From positions 1-6,340 of the forward strand of contig JAYTTF010000124.1 of NCBI GenBank assembly GCA_043745195.1: a stretch of 6,340 nucleotides of DNA. Reading direction: 5' to 3'. The position numbers and the translations under genes are program-made. Below, piece by piece: positions 1 through 6,340 of this stretch; within the stretch, counting starts at the first letter, position 1, and each line of letters starts with the position of its first letter. The notes below the pieces were generated by a model. That model worked only from the letters and a program-made list of their open reading frames with translations, had not been told where the DNA came from and made no database searches. This DNA comes from JANXSF01 sp043745195. GTDB taxonomy: Bacteria; Acidobacteriota; Terriglobia; Bryobacterales; Bryobacteraceae.

Positions 1-192
1 CTTTCTGGCAACAAGGTCGGCATCCCGGTTTTGGATTCTCGAAGCTCTATACCCAGCCCACCGATACCTCTGTTTACGCTTCGGCTGCCGCCTCGCGACA
101 ACAACCGCAAAACTCGAGGCCAGGATGGTTTGCTACTCCTTTCCCGTAGGACTCTTTCATTCCCTACTACATGCCGGTTTATCCCGGCGCAC
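1..192 (-). mobile_element. Group II intron, 5' end (domain I start), truncated by window edge
   Basis: Read on the minus strand from 192 down, the sequence opens with GTGCGCC, matching the GUGYG consensus of group II intron 5' ends. It is followed at once by a perfect 5-bp hairpin (GCCGG, loop GATAAA, CCGGC) and then a second 5-bp hairpin (GTAGG ... CCTAC). This compact, purine-rich, hairpin-dense layout without a coding frame is what domain I of a bacterial group II ribozyme looks like. The 5' splice site would lie between 193 and 192; the rest of the ribozyme and any intron-encoded protein would continue leftward beyond position 1. Plus-strand open frames here (31-420, 171-437) are proline- and serine-rich and are best explained as antisense of the intron and of the pseudogene tail. 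The call rests on the 5' motif, the hairpins and general resemblance; domains V and VI are not in view on this side. The possible intron subclass is not assigned. Confidence 0.7.
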
Positions 193-300
193 TGCCGGCC
201 TCCCGTGTCCCCTCTGGCGGCCCTTTTCAATCTCCTCAGTCTCACCATTCGGGTGATTTTGCTTTCCAGTCCCCTGCCAACATCATGTTCGCTCAATTGT
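193..300. other. Gene-free spacer (5' exon flank of the left intron)
   Basis: This 108-bp stretch lies between the stop of the decayed oxidoreductase (301-303, minus) and the putative intron 5' splice site at 192/193. I see no convincing ORF, rho-independent terminator or RNA gene. The last exon bases before the intron on the minus strand are CCGGCA; five of them (CGGCA) could pair with TGCCG inside the intron at 22-18, a possible EBS1-IBS1 contact, but so short a match could be chance. Confidence 0.4.
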
Positions 301-1624
301 TCAAATTTTCCCGGCAACCACAGCCCTTCGCTCCAACTCACCTCTCCGTTTCCCAACATTCCCCATCAACACCCGCCACGCCAGCCTTGGATGCATTACG
401 CTTGGGGACGAGGCAACTAAGTTCGCCACATTCATGAACGCCAAAGCCAACTCCGCGTCGTGGTGCGCGGCCTTGTGCAATTTCGAGATGTACCAGTTCA
501 CAAAATTCACACCTGCATTGCGCGGGCCAACCGTCTCAGGCATCCGCAGATCATTACCAACGGCGATGCTCCACGGAGTATCCACCACCTTTGCGGCTTT
601 GACGAAGAAGCGCTGCGCCAAACGCTTATCGCCTTCCGCCAGACATTCGCCCAGCGCCACTGACTGCAGCGCCGACGATGACATGCCTTGGCCATAAATC
701 GGATTTAAGCTGCTGATGGCATCGCCGAAGGCCAAGTAGCCCTCTGGAAAGCTGCCGAGGCGTTCGTACCGCTTGCGGAGGCTGGAAGGAAAACGGTAGG
801 TCTGAGCTTCGCCAATGGGTTCGGCGGTTCGGATCACTGAGTCGATATCAGGAGCGGGCAGGTTTCGAGCGAATTCGCGGAAACCAGCAAGATCGGTGGG
901 GGCGGCTTTGCCGAAGTGCACTGCTATGGTCACCGTCCAGGTGTTGCCTCCTGTGCCAGCATTACACCGCTCAATTTGCCGGTTGGAGTTGGAGGAATAA
1001 TGGCGACTAGATCACCGTTCAGATGGTGTAGTTCGCGGCGGAACAGACGGGTGGTTTAGTTGAGCAAGCCGATTTCTTCCAGCCAATCGGCACTGTGCGA
1101 ATTGCGGCCGGAGGCTTCGACGATCAGGTCGGCTTTGATTTGTCCGCCGTCCGTAACTTGACGCCGGTGACAACGGACGAGCCGACGGCGGTGAATAGAC
1201 CTGCCGCTTCGCACTCTGATCGTAAGGTGACGTTGGGAAGTTTGAGAGTCCGCTGGCGGACCATTCCTTCGAGCAGGGGACGGCTGAGTAGCAACCCGTC
1301 GAGCCCGCTACGGACTTGGGGCAAATAACCGCCTTCCAGGAACCATCTTGATTTAAGGACGATATCACCTGGGACCGCGCCTGCGGCCACAAGCTGCGCG
1401 GTTATGCCCGGAAAATGCGATTCCAGCACACGCGCGCCAGAGGCCAACAGGCCATGAGTATGGTTCCCCTGCGGTGCGTAGCGGCGCTGCTCGCCGACGG
1501 CGGGCATCTGATCCCGATCAATGATAGTGATGCTCTCAAAGTGATCCGATAAAACGCGGGACGCTAGAAGACCGCCCATGCTTGCTCCGATAACGACAGC
1601 GTGTTTTCGATTAGTAAACTGCAT
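301..1624 (-). pseudogene. Decayed FAD-dependent oxidoreductase (monooxygenase-like)
   Basis: The intact relative would be a flavoprotein of roughly 430-480 residues. The N-terminal fragment (start ATG 1622-1624, protein beginning MQFTNRKHAVVIG) carries the Rossmann dinucleotide-binding motif VIGASMGGLLASRVL and a later acidic strand end (ITIIDRD). A middle fragment in another frame reads GGQIKADLIVEASGRNS, the second FAD-contacting strand of this fold. The C-terminal fragment (about 950 to 301) contains GDAISSLNPIYGQGMS, the GD motif that binds the FAD ribityl/pyrophosphate. Reading needs a frameshift near 1141-1155, passes an in-frame TAA at 1056-1058, and needs another frameshift near 945-955. 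The segment around the TAA also looks about ten residues short against what I recall of the family. An alternative start 24 bases upstream (ATG 1646-1648) exists; the shorter one is preferred because the Rossmann strand begins a few residues later and GGAG lies about 10 bases upstream. The substrate is unknown; the protein is most likely non-functional. Confidence 0.85.
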
Positions 1625-1696
1625 GCACTGTAATCTCCAGCAAATCATACGGAGTAATTCCTCCAGTAGATCTGCGGACGCGATAAACTTGTTCCG
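1625..1696. promoter_or_regulatory. Divergent intergenic region with candidate operator
   Basis: This 72-bp gap lies between the start of the minus-strand oxidoreductase remnant and the plus-strand cytochrome gene, so it should hold promoters for at least the operon. At 1651-1664 there is a 14-bp near-palindrome, GGAGTAATTCCTCC, in which six of seven base pairs match; it could be an operator. Its minus-strand copy also contains GGAGG, a possible ribosome binding site for the longer oxidoreductase start at 1648. I could not identify a convincing -35/-10 pair for either direction. There is no clear Shine-Dalgarno sequence in front of ATG 1697. Confidence 0.35.
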
Positions 1697-3946
1697 ATGC
1701 CCCGCGCACTTCTACTGCTCTTAAGCCTATCGATGTGTTGGGCGGCTGATCCTTTCGCCAAATCAGTTGCTCCCTTCCTTACCAAACACTGCACCGCTTG
1801 CCACAATGCCAAAGTGAAAATGTCCGACGTAAACTTGGAGAAGTTACTCGATGCCCGATACGCCCTGGGGGAGAGAGACGCTTGGGAAGATGTCCTCACA
1901 AAACTACGTAACGGGGAAATGCCGCCGCAAGGACGCCCTCGTCCATCTGCTGCGGAGATGCAGGCAGTCACTGGTTGGATCGATGGGCAGATGGCCCGCA
2001 TGGATAAGAACGTCAAACCTGATCCGGGCCGCGTCACCGCCAGACGCTTAAATAAGAGTGAATACAACAACACCGTTCGAGATTTACTGGCTGTGAATTT
2101 TCGGCCTGTAGATGATTTTCCGAACGACGATGCGGGTTATGGTTTTGACAACATCGGCGATGTATTAACCCTTTCCCCAGTGCTGATGGAAAAGTATCTT
2201 GCTTCAGCTGAAAAAATCTCGCGGATGGCGATTGTTACTGGAAAGGCTTTCAGTCCAACGCAAAATCGTTACAACGCCGATAAAATGAAATCCGACTTAA
2301 CCACCGGAGCCATTGCCGTTGGCCATCAGTTTCCTGCCTACGCCGATTACGAATTGACGGCGCGATTTATCGATCGCCGTAAGGATAAAGACGCCCCACC
2401 AACAACCGTTGTTCTCTACCTGGATGGAAAAGAAATCAAACGCGGTTCCTTTCCACCAGTGCAGGCAACGAACCGCTTGATTACTTTGAAAATGCCGGTA
2501 TTGGCTGGCGATAGAAAATTACGAGCCGTTGCTTTGAACGCTGAAGGGCAGCCTTATCGCTCTCCAGGAGACAAACTGCTAGTGGACCCTTCCTTGCGTG
2601 ATGTGTTCATCGATTACGTCGAAGTGCGCGGACCGTTCAGCAATCCGAAATTGGATAAGCCGGAAAGCCATCAGCAAATTTTTGTCTGTGAAGAACAGAC
2701 ATCAGAATGCGCCCGGAAGATTGTAAGCAATTTGGCTCGCCGGGCATGGCGGCGACCTGTTACTGAAACCGAAATTGCGCGCTTGGCTCGATTTATTAGC
2801 GCTTCAGTGAAGGATGGCGATTCCTTTGAACAGGCAGTTCAAGTGGCGCTGCAGGCGATTCTGGTCTCTCCTCATTTCTTATTTCGGATCGAGCCCGGTT
2901 CACCCTCCGTTAAACCCACCGAGCGGCTTGGACCTCACCAGATCGCAAGTCGGCTTTCGTATTTTCTGTGGTCCAGCATGCCTGACGATCAATTACTAGC
3001 GGCTGCTCAGAACAAATCGCTGCTTACCGAGCAAGGGCGCAAAGAACAGCTCCGGCGTATGTTGTCGAATCCAAAATCGGATGCGTTCATTGAAAACTTT
3101 GCCGGCCAATGGTTGCAGTTGCGAAACCTGGAAAGTGCAAAGCCCGATCCGGATGTCTTCCCCACGTTCGATGAAGAACTGAGGCAGGCGATGGATCAGG
3201 AAACCAGAATGTTATTTACCAGCCTTCTTCGCGAGAATCGAAGTGTACTGGAATTCCTGGATTCGGATTACACATTCCTGAATGCTCGCTTGGCAAAACA
3301 CTACGGAATTTCTGGTGTGGAAGGCGACCAATTCCGCAAGGTCGCCCTAGTCAATGGACAACGCGGCGGACTATTAACGCAGGCCAGCGTGTTGACCGTA
3401 TCAAGTTATCCGACACGGACCAGCCCGGTGTTACGAGGCAAATGGATTCTGGAAAACATTCTGGGCACTCCCCCGCCCCCGCCACCTCCAGACGTCCCGG
3501 AATTGAAGACCGAGAAGATCGGCGTTGACGAAACATTGCGGATACAATTACTGAAGCACCGCGCCAGCGCAAGTTGTTCTGTGTGTCATAACAAAATGGA
3601 CACGCTTGGGTTCGCATTGGAAAACTACGATGCCATTGGAACCTGGCGCGCCAAGGATGGCAATTTTGATGTGGACTCGTCCGGCACGTTGAATGGGAAA
3701 CACTTCGATGGGGCAGACGGTATCAAGAAAATTCTCCTCGAACGGCAGCAAGGTGCTTTTCTGAAATGCCTCACCGAAAAGCTGATGACCTACGCGTTGG
3801 GCCGTGGGCTGGAAAAGTACGACCGTCCCGAAGTGAGCCGGATTTGTAATAAACTTGCTGCTAGTGGATATAAATTCCAGTCTCTGCTGGAAGCCATTGT
3901 TGAAAGTTTGCCGTTTGAGATGCGAAGAACTGAAGGAGCCCCCTAA
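1697..3946 (+). CDS. Planctomycete-type cytochrome c, DUF1592/DUF1588/DUF1585 family
   Basis: The 749-residue exported protein starts with a Sec signal peptide (residues 1-16, hydrophobic run RALLLLLSLSMCWA, likely cleavage before ADPF). Domains in order: PSCyt1 cytochrome c (about 20-100) with heme motif CTACH at 32-36 and a possible axial Met75 in MPPQ; DUF1587 (about 111-174, ARRLNKSEYNNTVRDLL); an unassigned beta-rich region (about 200-315); DUF1595 (about 330-390); DUF1592 (about 409-537, ASRLSYFLWSSMPDD); DUF1588/PSCyt3 (about 555-650) with a second heme motif CSVCH at 627-631; and DUF1585 (about 668-743). All expected family blocks are present, so it looks complete. Heme attachment implies a periplasmic location. 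The natural electron partner and substrate are not known for this family. An upstream in-frame TAG at 1667-1669 leaves ATG 1697 as the only plausible start, though its ribosome binding site is weak. It overlaps the next gene by 1 bp, implying co-transcription. Confidence 0.96.
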   Translation: MPRALLLLLSLSMCWAADPFAKSVAPFLTKHCTACHNAKVKMSDVNLEKLLDARYALGERDAWEDVLTKLRNGEMPPQGRPRPSAAEMQAVTGWIDGQMARMDKNVKPDPGRVTARRLNKSEYNNTVRDLLAVNFRPVDDFPNDDAGYGFDNIGDVLTLSPVLMEKYLASAEKISRMAIVTGKAFSPTQNRYNADKMKSDLTTGAIAVGHQFPAYADYELTARFIDRRKDKDAPPTTVVLYLDGKEIKRGSFPPVQATNRLITLKMPVLAGDRKLRAVALNAEGQPYRSPGDKLLVDPSLRDVFIDYVEVRGPFSNPKLDKPESHQQIFVCEEQTSECARKIVSNLARRAWRRPVTETEIARLARFISASVKDGDSFEQAVQVALQAILVSPHFLFRIEPGSPSVKPTERLGPHQIASRLSYFLWSSMPDDQLLAAAQNKSLLTEQGRKEQLRRMLSNPKSDAFIENFAGQWLQLRNLESAKPDPDVFPTFDEELRQAMDQETRMLFTSLLRENRSVLEFLDSDYTFLNARLAKHYGISGVEGDQFRKVALVNGQRGGLLTQASVLTVSSYPTRTSPVLRGKWILENILGTPPPPPPPDVPELKTEKIGVDETLRIQLLKHRASASCSVCHNKMDTLGFALENYDAIGTWRAKDGNFDVDSSGTLNGKHFDGADGIKKILLERQQGAFLKCLTEKLMTYALGRGLEKYDRPEVSRICNKLAASGYKFQSLLEAIVESLPFEMRRTEGAP
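3933..3938 (+). promoter_or_regulatory. Ribosome binding site of the DUF1552 gene
   Basis: AAGGAG lies inside the last codons of the cytochrome gene, 7 bases before ATG 3946. It fixes the start of the downstream gene. With the TAATG stop/start overlap it suggests translational coupling, and it is the only strong Shine-Dalgarno sequence in the operon. Confidence 0.8.
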
Positions 3947-5295
3947 TGAAGTATTTGAATCGCCGTTTGTTTCTGCGAGGTGCAGCTGGGGCTGCCATCG
4001 GGTTGCCGATGCTGGATGCGATGCGTCCGGCCTTTGCTGCTGCAGCCAAAAGCGGCGCGTCTGCCCCTGTGCGCATGGCCTTCACCTATGTTCCCAATGG
4101 CATCATCATGAAGGATTGGACACCCACAGGAGTGGGCGCATCCTTCGAGTTGAAAGACATCCTTGAGCCGATGGGCGCATTCCGCAAACAGTCCCTGATC
4201 ATGACCGGGCTCTCCCAAGTGAATGGCCGCGCGCTTGGTGACGGACCCGGGGACCATGCCCGTGCAGCTTCCACCTTCCTCACCGGGGTTCACCCGAAGA
4301 AGACAGCTGGGGCCGACATCAAAGTGGGAATTTCCGCCGACCAAGTTGCGGCGCAAGCCATCGGCAATAAGACTCGCTTTGCTTCTTTGGAACTGGGTAT
4401 TGAGCATGGAAGAATAGTAGGCAATTGCGATTCCGGTTATAGCTGCGCTTATTCCAACAGCATTTCCTGGAGGACAGAATCTTTACCGAACCCTCCAGAA
4501 GTGAATCCTCGCCTGGTATTTGAACGCCTCTTTGGTAGCAGCGATTTCAGTGAGCCTGCCGATGTTCGCGCCAGACGCGAACGGCAACGGCGCAGCATCC
4601 TCGATTTTGTGAGGGAAGATACGGCCAGCCTACAGACAAACCTGGGTGCCGCCGATCGCCGTAAGTTGGACGAGTATCTGACGGGTGTTCGCGAAATCGA
4701 AAAGCGCATTCAAATGGCGGAGAAGAATTCAGCGAATACGCCCCAGCCAGAGTTTGAAAAGCCGAACGGGATTCCCGTTGAGTTTACCGATCATGTCCGA
4801 TTGATGTTTGACCTGATGGTGGTTGCATTTCAAACCGATTCAACGCGAGTGGCAACGTTCATGTTGGGCCGCGAGGGATCGAATCAAACCTATCGTTCCA
4901 TTGGAGTGCCGGACGCTCATCACGGCATCTCGCACCACAAAGGTGATGAGGAAAAAATCGGGAAGCTGGCAAAGATTAATCGCCATCATATGGAGCAGTA
5001 CGCTTACTTCCTTGGGCGGCTGGCATCAATCAAAGAAGGCGATGGCACGTTGCTCGATAACTGTATGCTGGTTTACGGTTCGGGTTTGGCCGACGGAAAC
5101 CGCCACACGCATCACGACCTTCCAGTGCTGTTCACAGGGTCCGGCCAAGGTGCATTCCGAACTGGCCGGCACATTCAATATACGTCAGAAACACCACTGA
5201 CGAATTTGTACCTGACGATGTTGGATCGGATGGGCGTGCGTCCTGAAACGATCGGCGATTCGCGCGGCCGGCTGGAACATTTGACCGACCTGTAA
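3946..5295 (+). CDS. DUF1552 (HXXSHH) family protein, Tat-exported
   Basis: This 449-residue protein belongs to the DUF1552 family, named for its HxxSHH motif, seen here as HGISHH at residues 326-331. The N-terminus carries a twin-arginine signal: NRRLFLRG at 5-12, then a short hydrophobic stretch and an Ala-rich cleavage zone near 28-35, so export to the periplasm in a folded state is expected. Other recognisable blocks are GDHARAASTFLTG (102-113), a charged helical region (about 205-260) that may form a coiled coil, and near the C-terminus GSGLADGNRHTHHDLPVLF (378-396). The clustered His and Asp residues suggest metal binding; the fold resembles the alkaline-phosphatase/sulfatase-like DUF1501 group, but that is inference and no activity is established. 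Family members usually sit next to DUF1592-type cytochromes, as here, and the two presumably act together in the periplasm. The start is set by AAGGAG at 3933-3938 and the 1-bp overlap with the upstream stop. Confidence 0.95.
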   Translation: MKYLNRRLFLRGAAGAAIGLPMLDAMRPAFAAAAKSGASAPVRMAFTYVPNGIIMKDWTPTGVGASFELKDILEPMGAFRKQSLIMTGLSQVNGRALGDGPGDHARAASTFLTGVHPKKTAGADIKVGISADQVAAQAIGNKTRFASLELGIEHGRIVGNCDSGYSCAYSNSISWRTESLPNPPEVNPRLVFERLFGSSDFSEPADVRARRERQRRSILDFVREDTASLQTNLGAADRRKLDEYLTGVREIEKRIQMAEKNSANTPQPEFEKPNGIPVEFTDHVRLMFDLMVVAFQTDSTRVATFMLGREGSNQTYRSIGVPDAHHGISHHKGDEEKIGKLAKINRHHMEQYAYFLGRLASIKEGDGTLLDNCMLVYGSGLADGNRHTHHDLPVLFTGSGQGAFRTGRHIQYTSETPLTNLYLTMLDRMGVRPETIGDSRGRLEHLTDL

Positions 5296-5299
5296 AGCT

Positions 5300-6043
5300 A
5301 TGGGTCCTCCAGTTTTCGCCAATCTTGCCGAAGAACGTCTTCACCGCAAACAGCGGCTGGCCGCTTCATTGCGTTTATTCGCATTGTTTGGATACGAAGA
5401 GGGAGTGGCCGGCCATATCACCGTGCGCGATCCGGAGAAGCCGGATCATTTTTGGGTGAATCCATTTGGCATGTACTTCGGACACATTCGCGTTCGAGAT
5501 CTAATTCTTGTGAACCATTCAGGGGAAGTGACGGAAGGCGGGCATTCCGTGAACCGTGCTGCATTTGCCATCCATTCGAGAATTCATTTGGCAAGGCCGG
5601 ATGTGGTTGCTGCGGCGCATTCTCATTCCATGTATGGGAAGACTTGGGCGTCATTGGGCCGCCTGCTTGACCCGTTGACTCAAGATGCCTGTGCTTTCTA
5701 TCAGGATCATGGATTGTTTGAGCACTTCACTGGTATTGTCTACGAAACCAGTGAAGGCGACCGCATTGCGCAAGCATTAGGATCAAAGAAAGCTGCCATT
5801 TTGCAGAACCATGGATTGTTGACAGTGGGCCAGACGGTGGACGAAGCGGTGTGGTGGTTTATCACGATGGATAGGACCTGCCAATCACAGTTGATGGCCG
5901 AAGCTGCAGGCAAGTTCAAGGCAATCAGCCATGAGAGTGCTTTGGTGACGCATGGTCAACTGGGTTCACCCCAAGCTGGTTGGTTTCAATTTCAGCCCTT
6001 ATGGGACCGCATCACCCGGTTGCAACCCGACTTATTTGAATAG
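5300..6043 (+). CDS. Class II aldolase/adducin family protein
   Basis: The 247-residue protein has the class II aldolase/adducin fold. The zinc-binding histidines are visible as AHSHS (His107 and His109) and LQNHGLLTVG (His171), matching the three-His site of L-fuculose-phosphate aldolase and L-ribulose-phosphate 4-epimerase. The conserved Arg-Pro-Asp ahead of the HxH (LARPDVVAAAHSH) is also present. The glutamate that acts as catalytic base in the sugar-phosphate aldolases, normally four residues before a conserved His, appears to be alanine (Ala88, in VNRAAFAIH at 84-92). This places it in the adducin-like subgroup whose reaction is mostly unknown, so calling it a fuculose or ribulose enzyme would be over-annotation. 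There is no signal peptide, so it should be cytosolic, unlike its two exported neighbours. ATG 5300 follows the DUF1552 stop by 4 bp. No good Shine-Dalgarno is seen, so translation is probably coupled to the upstream gene. Confidence 0.93.
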   Translation: MGPPVFANLAEERLHRKQRLAASLRLFALFGYEEGVAGHITVRDPEKPDHFWVNPFGMYFGHIRVRDLILVNHSGEVTEGGHSVNRAAFAIHSRIHLARPDVVAAAHSHSMYGKTWASLGRLLDPLTQDACAFYQDHGLFEHFTGIVYETSEGDRIAQALGSKKAAILQNHGLLTVGQTVDEAVWWFITMDRTCQSQLMAEAAGKFKAISHESALVTHGQLGSPQAGWFQFQPLWDRITRLQPDLFE

Positions 6044-6083
6044 CTGCTTGGACTCACATCAACAGCGAACATGCTCGGCACAT
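6044..6083. other. Short spacer after the operon; 3' exon flank of the right intron
   Basis: Forty bases separate the aldolase stop from the intron 3' splice site. I see no stable hairpin with a T-run, so no intrinsic terminator for the operon can be called here. The operon's original terminator, if any, may lie on the far side of the intron. Confidence 0.5.
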
Positions 6084-6086
6084 ATC

Positions 6087-6122
6087 GGCATAGGGGGGGA
6101 GTCTCGCGGCTCCTCCCCTGCC
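6087..6122 (-). ncRNA. Group II intron domain VI with branch-point adenosine
   Basis: The hairpin closes with GGC and GCC, then AGGGG pairs with CCCCT, an A-C mismatch, and GGAG pairs with CTCC around an 8-base loop. An unpaired A at 6091 lies on the 3' side with seven bases after it before the intron end (6084), the usual distance for the lariat branch point. Confidence 0.82.
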
Positions 6123-6125
6123 ACA

Positions 6126-6155
6126 CCACCGGACATGCGGGTCCGCATCCGGCGG
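6126..6155 (-). ncRNA. Group II intron domain V
   Basis: The 30-base hairpin on the minus strand has an 8-bp lower stem (CCGCCGGA paired with TCCGGTGG, including one G-U), a 2-base bulge (TG) on the 3' side, a 4-bp upper stem (TGCG with CGCA) and a 4-base loop (GACC). The 8-bp stem, two-base 3' bulge and short upper stem are the signature geometry of domain V, the catalytic core. Residues 2-4 of the stem are CGC, in the place of the catalytic triad, with the middle G in a wobble pair as expected. Confidence 0.88.
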
Positions 6156-6172
6156 TTCGGTGGGTTGAGCAA

Positions 6173-6340
6173 TCAACGAACAGTTAATCTCGGAATCCCG
6201 AGCGAGTCGAAATAGGCATTAGGCAGCGCAATATGGAGCCCCGGTGAATCTGCCAGCCGCCACGGGCCGTGAGAACTGCCTGCCGTTTTCGCGGCAAGAT
6301 CCGGACTCACACCCCGTTTGCGCAACTCGGCAAATCGTGT
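6173..6340 (-). CDS. ltrA: Group II intron reverse transcriptase/maturase, C-terminal 55 residues
   Basis: This partial frame opens at the window edge and ends at TGA 6175-6173. It reads TRFAELRKRGVSPDLAAK, then TAGSSHGPWRLADSPGLHIA, then LPNAYFDSLGIPRL and TVR. The GPWR...SP.L..ALPNAYF..LG.P block is the characteristic C-terminal end of many bacterial group II intron-encoded proteins, downstream of the maturase (X) domain. The reverse transcriptase catalytic domain with its YADD motif would lie outside the window. The protein helps fold and splice its host intron and reverse-transcribes it at new sites. No frameshift or stop is seen in the visible part, so the element may be intact. The gene symbol is generic for this family. 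Confidence 0.9.
   Translation of the reverse strand, partial: TRFAELRKRGVSPDLAAKTAGSSHGPWRLADSPGLHIALPNAYFDSLGIPRLTVR

Larger units (their letters stand above)
6084..6340 (-). mobile_element. Group II intron, 3' end, truncated by window edge
   Basis: On the minus strand the elements come in the order expected for the 3' part of a bacterial group II intron: the tail of the intron-encoded reverse transcriptase (6340-6173), then a domain V hairpin (6155-6126), a domain VI hairpin (6122-6087) with a bulged branch-point A, and a 3' end in CCGAT at 6084. The intron continues beyond the right edge. It is antisense to the aldolase gene and ends 40 bp past that gene's stop, so it does not interrupt it. 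The domain V triad position reads CGC rather than AGC, a variant known from group IIC introns, but I do not assign a subclass on this alone. Confidence 0.92.

Noticed and set aside
31..437. Two overlapping plus-strand ORFs (129 and 88 codons) at the left edge
   Set aside because: Their proline/serine-rich products have no domain character, and they run antisense to the putative intron 5' end and to the 3' end of the oxidoreductase remnant.
1012..1392. Minus-strand ORF of 126 codons
   Set aside because: It lies in a wrong frame of the oxidoreductase pseudogene; the homologous residues fall in the other two frames. Only its location across a frameshift makes it look separate.
3943..4407. Minus-strand ORF of 154 codons opposite the DUF1552 gene
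   Set aside because: It is antisense to a well-supported conserved gene and shows no recognisable motif; it is a shadow of that gene's codon usage.
4823..5200. Plus-strand ORF of 125 codons inside the DUF1552 gene
   Set aside because: It is an alternative frame over the HxxSHH region; the conserved motifs are in the main frame.
6044..6092. Possible terminator hairpin after the aldolase gene
   Set aside because: The ATGC...GCAT ends are complementary, but the inner TCGG repeats are direct rather than inverted and there is no T-run, so no stable stem forms.
5952..6215. Plus-strand ORF of 87 codons spanning the aldolase end and the right edge
   Set aside because: It crosses the aldolase stop in another frame and then runs antisense to intron domains V and VI and the RT tail; no protein signature.

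Overview
The window looks like chromosomal DNA from a free-living Gram-negative bacterium, most likely an acidobacterium of the Solibacter/Bryobacter type. This is inferred from gene content: a planctomycete-type cytochrome c of the PSCyt1/DUF1587/DUF1595/DUF1592/DUF1588/DUF1585 architecture directly followed by a DUF1552 (HXXSHH) protein. That pairing is typical of Planctomycetes, Verrucomicrobia and Acidobacteria. No 16S or other phylogenetic marker is present, so the assignment is tentative.

Layout. Positions 1-192 (minus strand) look like the 5' end of a group II intron: a GTGCG start followed by domain I-like hairpins, running off the left edge. Positions 193-300 have no recognisable feature. 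Positions 301-1624 (minus) hold a decayed FAD-dependent oxidoreductase with two frameshifts, an in-frame stop and a probable small deletion. A 72-bp divergent region with a 14-bp near-palindrome separates it from a plus-strand operon. The operon consists of the c-type cytochrome gene (1697-3946), the DUF1552 gene (3946-5295, 1-bp overlap) and a class II aldolase/adducin-family gene (5300-6043, 4-bp gap). At the right edge (6084-6340, minus) lies the 3' end of a group II intron: the last 55 codons of its reverse transcriptase/maturase, then domain V, domain VI with a bulged A, and the 3' splice site.

How the parts work together. The first two operon genes encode exported proteins. The cytochrome has a Sec-type signal and two CxxCH heme sites; the DUF1552 protein has a twin-arginine signal. 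They plausibly form a periplasmic redox or substrate-handling module. The third gene product has no signal peptide and should be cytosolic; it keeps the three-histidine metal site of class II aldolases but not the usual catalytic glutamate. Tight spacing argues for co-transcription, but the shared substrate cannot be read from the sequence.

The most notable structural point is that two partial group II introns in the same orientation bracket the roughly 5.9-kb segment carrying the operon and the dead oxidoreductase. If they are copies of one intron they form direct repeats able to recombine. I see no CRISPR array, tRNA, rRNA or phage gene.
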